From Angustibacter sp. Root456 (GTDB lineage Bacteria; Actinomycetota; Actinomycetes; Actinomycetales; Angustibacteraceae), in NCBI RefSeq assembly GCF_001426435.1, contig NZ_LMER01000020.1, positions 482,318-546,317 of the forward strand: a stretch of DNA of 64,000 nucleotides, given 5' to 3'. Position numbers and translations under genes: made by a program. The notes beneath the pieces are model-generated. The model searched no databases. It had not been told where the DNA came from and was given only the letters and a program-made list of their open reading frames with translations. Positions 17,340 to 24,305 of the stretch are shown piece after piece (position 1 is the first letter of the stretch; each line of letters starts with the position of its first letter).

Positions 17340-17564
17340 CTACGCGTTGACCCCTGCCGCCAGCGCGCGCACGTCCGCTGACGTCAACGGGTTGCCGGCG
17401 ATGGCCCAGTCGCCACTGGCGACCTCCTCCAGCACGCACCACGTCACCGGGCGCATGTTCTCACCCTCGATCTCGACCATCGTGTCGGTCAGCCGTCGGA
17501 TGATCTGCTGCTTCTGGTCGGGGGTGAACACGTTCTCGATGACCTTCACCTGGATGAGCGGCAT
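17340..17564 (-). CDS. 4-oxalocrotonate tautomerase-family enzyme
   Basis: A 74-aa tautomerase beginning M-P-L-I-Q-V-K-V; Pro1 after Met removal is the catalytic base of the superfamily. The Q-K-Q-Q-I-I-R-R-L helix and the R-P-V-T-W-C-V-L-E-E strand fit, the latter holding a conserved Arg-like position. Such enzymes are usually hexamers acting on 2-hydroxymuconate-type keto-enols. GGAGGACACC precedes the start. No catechol meta-cleavage genes adjoin it, so the true substrate is unknown. Confidence 0.85.
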   Translation of the reverse strand: MPLIQVKVIENVFTPDQKQQIIRRLTDTMVEIEGENMRPVTWCVLEEVASGDWAIAGNPLTSADVRALAAGVNA

Positions 17565-17697
17565 GGTGTCCTCCTGGGTCGTGGACGCCGACTCTCGACG
17601 CCCACGGCCAGCGTCGGCCCCGCCGCGTCATCGGCGCGTCGCCCGGACGAGCCATTCTGGCGGCGCGGACCCTGGCCCGATCGGGCCAGAGCGGGGC

Positions 17698-17703
17698 TAG
17701 CAT
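17698..17703 (+). promoter_or_regulatory. -10 element of a leaderless promoter (VOC gene)
   Basis: TAGCAT ends 7 nt before ATG 17711, the spacing expected for transcription starting at the initiation codon. No Shine-Dalgarno is present. Confidence 0.55.
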
Positions 17704-17710
17704 CGCCGGC

Positions 17711-18109
17711 ATGGCCACGAAAGCCGCGCCCTTCCTGATGTTCCAGAACGCCGACGCCGAGGAAGCCATGACGTTCTACACGTCGCTCTTCGCTGACGGC
17801 GAGGTGCTCGACGTCGCGAAGTACGGCGCCGACGGTCCCGGCCCCGAAGGCACGGTCATGGTCGCCCGCTTCACCCTCGCCGGCCAGGAGGTCATGTGCA
17901 GCGACAGCCCGGTGCAGCACGGCTTCGGGTTCACGCCGTCGGTGTCGCTGTGGGTCGAGGCCGAGTCCGACGACGAGCTCGAGCGGCTCTTCACGGCGCT
18001 CGCTGACGGCGGCGGCACGCTGATGCCGTTGGGGGACTACGGGTTCAGCCGTCGCTTCGGATGGGTCAATGACCGGTTCGGCGTCTCCTGGCAGCTCAAC
18101 CTCGCCTGA
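17711..18109 (+). CDS. VOC/PhnB-like glyoxalase-fold protein
   Basis: A 132-aa protein of the vicinal-oxygen-chelate fold, PhnB / '3-demethylubiquinone-9 3-methyltransferase' subgroup. It shows P-F-L-M-F-Q-N-A-D-A-E-E-A-M-T-F-Y at the start, M-C-S-D-S-P centrally, and D-R-F-G-V-S-W-Q at the end. Members are usually dimers of unknown substrate. Divergent from the tautomerase gene, with 146 bp between them. Confidence 0.8.
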   Translation: MATKAAPFLMFQNADAEEAMTFYTSLFADGEVLDVAKYGADGPGPEGTVMVARFTLAGQEVMCSDSPVQHGFGFTPSVSLWVEAESDDELERLFTALADGGGTLMPLGDYGFSRRFGWVNDRFGVSWQLNLA

Positions 18110-18219
18110 CGAGGGAGCCCCTCCACTTCCAAGGTATAGCGGCACCCGGGTCTTGCGGCAAGGCCCCGGTGGCGGGGCAGAATCGCCGCTCCGCCAGCCC
18201 CACCCTCGGAGCCGCCCGC

Positions 18220-20364
18220 GTGACCGACACCGCCTTCAGCCTGCCCGAGACCCTTGCGCACAAGGCAGTTCCAGCTCTCATCGCCGCCGACGAGCAGCAC
18301 TTCGCCGCCATCACCGCCGCCCTCGATCACGCCACCGGCGAGCTGACCCGGCGCCTCGACACCCAGCGCCGGCAGGCCGGTGGACACGGCCAGTCGGCCA
18401 TGGACCGCGACCTCGAGGTGCACCGCCTCAGCGCCCGCCTGCGCACCCTGCAGCGCTACGGCATCGACGTGTGCCTGGGCCGCATCGTCTCGGACGGCGA
18501 CCCCGAGCCTCGCTACGTCGGACGCCTCGGTCTCGCGGACGCCGATGGTCGGCGCCTGCTCGTCGACTGGCGTTCCCCTGCCGCAGAACCGTTCTTCGCC
18601 GCCACGCATGCCCAGCCCATGGGCCTGCTGAGCCGCCGCCGTTACCGCTGGACGCTCGGCCGCGTCACCGACTACTGGGACGAGGTCTTCACGGCCGAAG
18701 GCCTCGAGGGTCATGGCGCCCTCGACGACCAGTCCGCGTTCATCGCGAGCCTGGGCGCCAGCCGGTCGCCCCGGATGCGCGACGTCCTCGCGACCATCCA
18801 GGCCGACCAGGACGCGATCGTCCGTGCGTCGTCGCGCGGCCCACTCGTGGTCGACGGCGGCCCGGGCACCGGCAAGACCGTGGTCGCGCTGCACCGCGCC
18901 GCCTACCTGCTCTACGAGGACCCGCGCCTCGGCCACCACCGCGGCGGCCTGCTCTTCGTCGGCCCGCACGAGCCGTACCTGGCGTACGTGTCCGACGTCT
19001 TGCCCAGCCTGGGTGAGGAGGGCGTGCGCACCTGCACGCTGCGCGACCTCGTGCCCGAGGGAGCGACCGCCGTCGCCGAGCGCGACACCGACGTGGCCCA
19101 GCTCAAGTCCGACGCCCGGCTGCTGGCGGCCATCGAGCCGGCCGTCCGGCTCTACGAGGAGGTGCCCACCGACCCACTGACGGTCGACGTCGACGGTGTC
19201 GAGCTGCGCCTGAGTGCCCGCGACTGGGCCGAGGTCTTCGCCGCCCCCGACCCCGACACCCCCCACAACGAGGCCCGCGAGCAGATCTGGGAGGCGCTGA
19301 TCCACCTGCTCGCCGACCAGCACGACGGCGACGATCTGTCGCCGGACGCGCTGCGGCGCTCGCTGCACCGGCACGAAGGACTGCGCACCCGCTTCAACGC
19401 CGCCTGGCCGACGCTCGACCCGCTCGACGTCGTCGGCGACCTGTGGAGCGTCCCCGCTTACCTGCGCCACTGCGCCCCGTGGCTCGAGCCCGCCGCCGTC
19501 CGCACTCTGCAGCGTGACGACCCGACGGCGTGGACGACGTCCGACCTGCCGTTCCTGGACGCCGCCCGCCGCCGCGTGGGTGACCCGGACGCCACCCGTC
19601 GTCGCACCCGGGAGCGGGCCGCCGTCGCCGCCCAGCGCCAGGAGATGGACGCCGTGGTCGACCACCTCGTGGCCACCGACGACTCGGAGATGAAGGTGAT
19701 GTCGATGCTGCGCGTGAGCGACCTGCAGAGCGTCATCGTCGACGACGCACCGATCACCCACCAGGCGACCGACGCCCTCGCCGGCCCCTTCGCGCACGTC
19801 GTGGTCGACGAGGCTCAGGAGCTCACGGACGCCGAGTGGCAGATGCTGCTCAGCCGCTGCCCGTCGCGCAGCCTCACGATCGTCGGCGACCGCGCTCAGG
19901 CGCGGCACGGCTTCAGCGAGTCGTGGGCGGAGCGCCTGGCTCGCCTCGGCGTCGCCTCAGTGCGCCTCGCCACGCTGAGCATCAACTACCGCACGCCCGA
20001 GGAGGTCATGACGCAGGCCGAGCCGGTGATCCGGGCCGCGGTCCCCGACGCCAACGTGCCGACGTCCGTGCGCCGCAGCGGGCTGCCGGTGCAGCGCGGT
20101 CGGACGGCGCACCTGGAGTCGCTGCTCGACCGCTGGCTCGACGCGCACGCGGAGGGCACGGCGTGCGTGATCGGCGGCCCGCCGCTCGCGTCCCGGCCGC
20201 GCGTGCGCTCCCTCACTCCGGCGCTGGCCAAGGGGCTGGAGTTCGACCTCGTCGTGCTGGTCGACCCCGAAGCGTTCGGCACCGGGATCGAGGGCGCCGT
20301 CGACCGCTACGTGGCGATGACCCGGGCCACCCAGCAGCTCGTCGTCCTCACCAGCGACGACTGA
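18220..20364 (+). CDS. HelD/HelR-like UvrD-family ATPase acting on RNA polymerase
   Basis: A 714-aa superfamily 1 helicase-like protein. The N-terminal coiled segment (about 5-75) precedes the HelD-type D-W-R-S-P-A-A-E-P-F-F. Walker A is G-G-P-G-T-G-K-T (near 215), Walker B is V-V-V-D-E-A-Q-E-L-T, then V-G-D-R-A-Q and the C-terminal M-T-R-A-T-Q-Q-L-V-V-L-T. HelD proteins release stalled or drug-bound RNA polymerase, and actinobacterial HelR confers rifampicin tolerance. GTG 18220 follows CGGAG; GTG 18169 is an alternative. Followed closely by an MFS exporter. Drug induction is inference. Confidence 0.87.
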   Translation: MTDTAFSLPETLAHKAVPALIAADEQHFAAITAALDHATGELTRRLDTQRRQAGGHGQSAMDRDLEVHRLSARLRTLQRYGIDVCLGRIVSDGDPEPRYVGRLGLADADGRRLLVDWRSPAAEPFFAATHAQPMGLLSRRRYRWTLGRVTDYWDEVFTAEGLEGHGALDDQSAFIASLGASRSPRMRDVLATIQADQDAIVRASSRGPLVVDGGPGTGKTVVALHRAAYLLYEDPRLGHHRGGLLFVGPHEPYLAYVSDVLPSLGEEGVRTCTLRDLVPEGATAVAERDTDVAQLKSDARLLAAIEPAVRLYEEVPTDPLTVDVDGVELRLSARDWAEVFAAPDPDTPHNEAREQIWEALIHLLADQHDGDDLSPDALRRSLHRHEGLRTRFNAAWPTLDPLDVVGDLWSVPAYLRHCAPWLEPAAVRTLQRDDPTAWTTSDLPFLDAARRRVGDPDATRRRTRERAAVAAQRQEMDAVVDHLVATDDSEMKVMSMLRVSDLQSVIVDDAPITHQATDALAGPFAHVVVDEAQELTDAEWQMLLSRCPSRSLTIVGDRAQARHGFSESWAERLARLGVASVRLATLSINYRTPEEVMTQAEPVIRAAVPDANVPTSVRRSGLPVQRGRTAHLESLLDRWLDAHAEGTACVIGGPPLASRPRVRSLTPALAKGLEFDLVVLVDPEAFGTGIEGAVDRYVAMTRATQQLVVLTSDD

Positions 20365-20378
20365 CGGTGCTCCCTGCC

Positions 20379-21629
20379 ATGCTGCCGACCGTGCCCACCG
20401 CCGCAGCCGATGCGACCCGCATGCGCGACCTGCCGCGGGTGGTGTGGGTGCTGGCCGGCGGCCGCTTCGTCAGCTCCGCCAGCTCGTTCCTCATCCTGTT
20501 CCTGGTGCTCTACCTCACCGGCGACCGGCACCTGCCCGTCGGCACCGCCGGTGTCATCGCCGGCGTGCACGGGGTGGGCAGCCTGCTCGGCAACTTCACC
20601 GGCGGGCGTTTCGGTGACCGCCTCGGCCACCGGCGCGTGCTGCTCGCCGCGGCGAGCGTCGTCGGCGCCGGCACCACGCTCATCCCGTGGACGCCGACCT
20701 GGGCGCTCGCGCTCACGCTGCCGGTGATCGGCTACCTCGGCGCGACGGCGTCACTGAGCCAGGGCGCGCTGGCGGCGCTCGCTGTGCCGACGGGCGACCG
20801 GCGCTCGTCGGTGGCCGTGAGCCGCGCGGCGTCCAACGCGGGGTTCGTGATCGGGCCGCCGATCGCGGCTCTGGTGGCCACCGCGTCGAGCCTCGACGCG
20901 CTGTTCGTCGTCGACGGCGTGCTCACCATCGTGCTGCGCGTCATCACCTCGCGGCTGCTGCCGCCGGACGCACCGCACGCCCCAGGCCGGCCACGCGACG
21001 GTCTGTGGCGGTCGGTGCGCGCCAACCCGCCGCTCGTCGTCCTGCTGGTCGGCGTCGTGCTGGTCGACCTCGTGTACCGCCAGCTCTACAGCACGTTGCC
21101 GGTGTACCTCCGCGATCACGGGCAGCCACTCGGTCTCTACACGCTGCTGATCGCGCTGGGGTCCGGGCTCATCCTGCTGCTCGAGGTGCCGGTCGCCGTC
21201 GTGTTGCGTCGGCACGCGGCCCTCACGATCGTCGCCATCGGCTACGCGCTCGTGGCGGTCGGCTTCGTGCTCTTCGGCGTCGACCTGCCGGGCCTGCCCC
21301 TCGCCGCCTCGGCCGTCACCGCCATGGTGGTGCTCACCGCGGGGGAGATCCTCTACAAGACGACGGCCACCGCGCACGTGCTCGACGAGGCACCCGACCA
21401 CCTCGTCGGGCAGTACCAGGGGCTGTACATGGGGGCCGCGACGAGCGGCATGATGCTGTCCGCGCCCCTGGGAGGGCTCGTCTACGCGACGGCACCGTCG
21501 CTGCTGTGGCCGCTGTGCGGGGTCGTCGCCGGCTGCGGGGTCGTGCTGGCCGTCACCTCCCAGCGCCTGCGCTCGCCCAGCCGCACCGCGACGACGCCCG
21601 CGAGCACCAGCAGCCCGCCGAGCAGCTGA
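20379..21629 (+). CDS. MFS transporter
   Basis: A 416-aa major facilitator with about 12 helices; motif A-like G-R-F-G-D-R-L-G-H-R-R lies between helices 2 and 3. It is probably a drug exporter of the MdtH/YdeE-like group; substrate unknown. It begins 14 bp after the HelD-like gene and may share its transcript. GTG 20391, 7 nt after CATGCT, is an alternative leaderless start. Its C-terminal ~50 codons (a Ser/Thr/Pro-rich tail) overlap the 3' end of the convergent EamA gene by 148 bp. Confidence 0.82.
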   Translation: MLPTVPTAAADATRMRDLPRVVWVLAGGRFVSSASSFLILFLVLYLTGDRHLPVGTAGVIAGVHGVGSLLGNFTGGRFGDRLGHRRVLLAAASVVGAGTTLIPWTPTWALALTLPVIGYLGATASLSQGALAALAVPTGDRRSSVAVSRAASNAGFVIGPPIAALVATASSLDALFVVDGVLTIVLRVITSRLLPPDAPHAPGRPRDGLWRSVRANPPLVVLLVGVVLVDLVYRQLYSTLPVYLRDHGQPLGLYTLLIALGSGLILLLEVPVAVVLRRHAALTIVAIGYALVAVGFVLFGVDLPGLPLAASAVTAMVVLTAGEILYKTTATAHVLDEAPDHLVGQYQGLYMGAATSGMMLSAPLGGLVYATAPSLLWPLCGVVAGCGVVLAVTSQRLRSPSRTATTPASTSSPPSS

Positions 21630-22492
21630 ACGGCGCGAGGCAGCTCGTCGAGCAGCGCCCAGGCGAAGCCGACGCCGGCCAGCACCTCGAGCAGCGCCAC
21701 GAACGACGCGAGTCGCGAGCCCAGCCGCCGTGTCGCCGCGATGCCGGTCACGTACGCCACGGCCGCCGTCACCAGGCCGAGCAGGAGCAAGGGCACCCAC
21801 CACCCGACGGTGTGACCGGCGTACGCGACGTCGGCGGTCGCCGCCCGCAGCGGGAGCACCCCCACCACGCCGAGCAGGCCGAGACCGAGCGCCCCGACGA
21901 GCAGGCCGCCCGCGGCCAGGGTGAGTGGCGGCAGGCCATTGCCCTCGTCGGCCGACACCACGAAGTAGACGGCGGCGCCCACCATGGCCGCCAGGGCCCA
22001 CGCGACACCGGCCGGGCTGAGCCGTGCACCCGACAGCAGGTCGAGGACGAGCACCAGGCCCACTGCGGCGAGGCCGGCACCGGCGACGGTGAGCGGGGTT
22101 GGCCGCTCGCCACGGCGCAGCCACAGCCACGCGACGACGGCGGCCGGCGCGGTGTACTCGATGAGCAGGGCCGGGCCCACCTGCATGCGCTGCACCGCGG
22201 AGAAGTAGCAGAACTGCGCACCCGCCACGGCGAGCAGGCCGTAGAGCAGCATCACGCCGGCACTGCGTCGCAGCAGCAGCCAGCGTCCATCGAGCGCGGC
22301 GACACCGAACGGCGCGACGACGACGGCGGCCAGACCCACCCGCACCACGACCAGCGCACCCGGCGTCCAGCCGGTGTCGAGCAGCCCGCGGGCGAGGGAG
22401 CCCGACAGGCCGAAGGTGGTGGCGGAGACGACGGCCAGCACGAGACCGCTGGTCATCCGAGCGGTGTGCGTGTCATGAGCGATCGCCGTCAT
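21482..22492 (-). CDS. EamA/DMT-family transporter
   Basis: A 336-aa drug/metabolite transporter with ten hydrophobic helices in two EamA repeats: repeat 1 begins S-G-L-V-L-A-V-V-S-A-T-T-F-G-L-S-G, and repeat 2 follows S-P-A-G-V-A-W-A-L-A. The last ~28 residues are hydrophilic and antisense to the MFS gene. It is divergent from the CGNR regulator with only 38 bp between starts. It has a textbook promoter, TTGACA - 17 bp - TAGCGT, the -10 lying 8 nt before ATG (leaderless). Confidence 0.83.
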   Translation of the reverse strand: MTAIAHDTHTARMTSGLVLAVVSATTFGLSGSLARGLLDTGWTPGALVVVRVGLAAVVVAPFGVAALDGRWLLLRRSAGVMLLYGLLAVAGAQFCYFSAVQRMQVGPALLIEYTAPAAVVAWLWLRRGERPTPLTVAGAGLAAVGLVLVLDLLSGARLSPAGVAWALAAMVGAAVYFVVSADEGNGLPPLTLAAGGLLVGALGLGLLGVVGVLPLRAATADVAYAGHTVGWWVPLLLLGLVTAAVAYVTGIAATRRLGSRLASFVALLEVLAGVGFAWALLDELPRAVQLLGGLLVLAGVVAVRLGERRRWEVTASTTPQPATTPHSGHSSDGAVA

Positions 22493-22503
22493 GGGTCATG
22501 ACG
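22487..22503. promoter_or_regulatory. Inverted repeat over the EamA start codon
   Basis: Perfect 7-bp inverted repeat CGTCATG-GGT-CATGACG that covers the EamA ATG (22490-22492) and touches its -10 (22501-22506). Candidate operator for the divergent CGNR regulator. Confidence 0.5.
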
Positions 22504-22529
22504 CTAGGGCGGCCTGGGTAAGGTGTCAA
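22501..22529 (-). promoter_or_regulatory. EamA promoter (-35 TTGACA, -10 TAGCGT)
   Basis: On the minus strand, TTGACA (22524-22529) is spaced 17 bp from TAGCGT (22501-22506), which ends 8 nt before the start codon. The -35 box lies within the left arm of the second inverted repeat. Confidence 0.65.
22519..22524 (+). promoter_or_regulatory. -10 element of the CGNR gene (leaderless)
   Basis: TAAGGT ends 6 nt before GTG 22531. It overlaps the -35 of the divergent EamA promoter, so the two promoters exclude each other physically. Confidence 0.5.
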
Positions 22530-22551
22530 CGTGATTTTCACTCATGACACC
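22522..22551. promoter_or_regulatory. Inverted repeat over the CGNR start codon
   Basis: Outer arms GGTGTCA and TGACACC are perfect, with inner GTGA/TCAC around a TTT spacer. It spans the GTG start of the CGNR gene and the EamA -35 box. Its TGTCA half-site recurs in the region, for example near 22471. Probable autoregulatory operator. Confidence 0.5.
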
Positions 22552-23067
22552 GAGCTGTCGTTGCAGGCGGCGGTCGCGCTGGTCAACAGTGCTGGGCCGC
22601 CCGACACGATGACGACGGTGGCCGAGCTCGACGCCTGGTTCGACGCCCACGGGTACACCGGGCGGCACGACCGCGACGCCGGCGAGCTGGCCGACGTCCG
22701 CGGTCTGCGCGACGAGCTGCGCCGGCTGCTCACCAGCGACCGCGACGCGGCGGCCGAGCAGGTCAACGTGATGCTCGCCCAGGCCCGCGCCGTGCCGCAG
22801 CTGATGCGGCACGACCCCTTCGACTGGCACGTGCACGCGGTGTCGCAGGACGAGTCGCTCGTCACGCGCGTCCGCGTCGAGACGGCCGTGGCGATGATGG
22901 ACGTCATCCGCGCCGACGAGATGTCGCGACTCAGCGCCTGCGCGGACGGCGCCTGCGAGGGCCTCGTGCTCGACCTGTCGCGCAACCGCTCGCGTCGGTA
23001 CTGCAGCACCACCTGCGGCAACCGCAACGCCGTCGCGGCCTACCGCGCCCGCCGCGCCGCCCGCTGA
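22531..23067 (+). CDS. ABATE/CGNR zinc-finger transcriptional regulator
   Basis: A 178-aa protein with an N-terminal helical ligand-binding (ABATE) region, from F-T-H-D-T-E-L-S-L-Q-A-A-V-A-L-V-N to about residue 125. The C-terminal CGNR zinc finger has C-A-D-G-A-C-E, then R-R-Y-C-S-T-T-C-G-N-R-N, then R-A-R-R. CGNR proteins are predicted regulators, often divergent from a transporter they control, as here with EamA. Translation probably starts on a leaderless transcript (TAAGGT 6 nt upstream). Confidence 0.85.
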   Translation: MIFTHDTELSLQAAVALVNSAGPPDTMTTVAELDAWFDAHGYTGRHDRDAGELADVRGLRDELRRLLTSDRDAAAEQVNVMLAQARAVPQLMRHDPFDWHVHAVSQDESLVTRVRVETAVAMMDVIRADEMSRLSACADGACEGLVLDLSRNRSRRYCSTTCGNRNAVAAYRARRAAR

Positions 23068-23122
23068 CCGGCGGCGAGTGGAGAGAGCCGAAAAGTGCAG
23101 TGCGCCACCGGCTGCGGCGCAC

Positions 23123-23128
23123 TACCGT
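23123..23128 (+). promoter_or_regulatory. -10 element of the GNAT gene (leaderless)
   Basis: TACCGT ends 7 nt before GTG 23136; this fixes the start I chose. Confidence 0.5.
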
Positions 23129-23135
23129 CGCGGCC

Positions 23136-23684
23136 GTGCTGCTGCTGACGACACCGCGCACCGAGCTGCGCCACTGGTGCGACGACGACCTCACCGCCTA
23201 CCTCGACCTCTACTCCCGCTGGGACGTCATGCGCTGGCTCGGCCCGCAGCCGCGCCGCGTGGTGGAGAACGAGGCCGAGGCCCGCCGGCGCCTGCAGCGC
23301 TGGGTGCAGCTGGCTGACGAGCTCGAGGCGCCGTTCGGCCTGTGGGCGCTGGTGCCCCGCGACGACGGCGCCGACGGGACTCCGGTCGGCACGCTGATCC
23401 TGCTACCGCTCGACGACGCCGACGGCGCGACGTCGGAGGTCGAGATCGGCTGGCACCTGCACCCCGACCACCAGGGCCGGGGCCTGGTCACCGAGGCTGC
23501 GCACGCGTTGCTGCAGCGTGCGGCGGACGCCGGTCACCGTCGCGTCCTCGCCGTCACCGACGACGACAACGTGGCGTCCCAGGCCGTGACCCGTCGGCTG
23601 GCTATGGTCGACCAGGGCCTCACCGACCGGTGGTTCGGCCTGACGATGCGCCAGTTCGCCTGGCAGCCCGACCCAGGAGCCTGA
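23136..23684 (+). CDS. GNAT-family N-acetyltransferase
   Basis: A 182-aa acetyltransferase of the RimJ/RimL-like type: L-R-H-W-C-D-D-D-L-T-A-Y at the N-terminus, E-V-E-I-G-W-H-L-H-P-D-H-Q-G-R-G-L-V-T-E-A-A (acetyl-CoA binding motif A) near residues 100-120, and N-V-A-S-Q-A-V-T-R-R-L downstream. GTG 23136 is preferred over GTG 23100 because of the well-spaced TACCGT. Its TGA overlaps the next ATG, so it is coupled to the DinB-like gene. Acceptor substrate unknown. Confidence 0.8.
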   Translation: MLLLTTPRTELRHWCDDDLTAYLDLYSRWDVMRWLGPQPRRVVENEAEARRRLQRWVQLADELEAPFGLWALVPRDDGADGTPVGTLILLPLDDADGATSEVEIGWHLHPDHQGRGLVTEAAHALLQRAADAGHRRVLAVTDDDNVASQAVTRRLAMVDQGLTDRWFGLTMRQFAWQPDPGA

Positions 23685-24172
23685 TGGACAAGGACGTGCT
23701 GGCCGCCCACCTGGGATCCGCCCGCCGGCACGTGCTGGGCATCGTCGACGGCCTGAGCGACGACGACCTGCAGCGCGCCGTGCTGCCTTCCGGCTGGACG
23801 CCGACGCAGCTGCTGCACCACCTGGCCGTGGACGTCGAGCGCTTCTGGTTCCGCGGCACCGTGGCGGGTGAGCCGGAGGTCGTCGCTGCGATCGACCCCG
23901 ACTCCGATGGTGGCTGGACGGTGCCGCCCGGCCTGGCGCCGTCCGACGTCATCACGTTGTACCGCAACGAGATCGAGCGCGCCGCCGCCATCATCGCCGC
24001 CACGGATCTCGACGCGCCGCCGGCGTGGTGGCCGGGCTTCTTCGGTGACTACCGGCTCGCGGACCTCGGCGAGGTGATGCTGCACGTGCTCACCGAGACC
24101 GCCACGCACGCGGGCCATCTGGACGCCGTCCGCGAGCTCATCGATGGCCGCCAGTGGCTGGTGCTCGACTGA
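23684..24172 (+). CDS. DinB-superfamily protein (mycothiol-dependent enzyme-like)
   Basis: A 162-aa four-helix DinB/DUF664 protein. Possible metal ligands are the His pair in Q-L-L-H-H-L-A-V-D-V-E-R and the two His in E-T-A-T-H-A-G-H-L-D-A, the typical DinB three-His geometry. Actinobacterial members include mycothiol S-transferases and maleylpyruvate isomerase relatives; a bacillithiol/mycothiol-linked role is inference. ATG overlaps the GNAT stop (TGATG), preceded by CAGGAG. Confidence 0.78.
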   Translation: MDKDVLAAHLGSARRHVLGIVDGLSDDDLQRAVLPSGWTPTQLLHHLAVDVERFWFRGTVAGEPEVVAAIDPDSDGGWTVPPGLAPSDVITLYRNEIERAAAIIAATDLDAPPAWWPGFFGDYRLADLGEVMLHVLTETATHAGHLDAVRELIDGRQWLVLD

Positions 24173-24195
24173 GCGCCCTGACACGCGCACACACC

Positions 24196-24270
24196 CGCAG
24201 ATACCCGCCGATCTCCGCCTGCAGACGGCGTCGGGGCGCACTTCTGACCGGAAATCGGCGGGTATCTGCG
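24196..24270. repeat. 75-bp intergenic hairpin repeat, family 1, copy B
   Basis: Outer arms CGCAGATACCCGCCGATCT and the near-complement ending CGGGTATCTGCG give about 21 of 22 paired bases around a 31-nt variable centre. Same length and same ends as 8413-8487. It lies between the DinB gene and the DUF429-RelA/SpoT gene. Confidence 0.8.
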
Positions 24271-24305
24271 CGAAGGACGGGGAGCGGGTGGGGCAGAGTG
24301 GCCCC

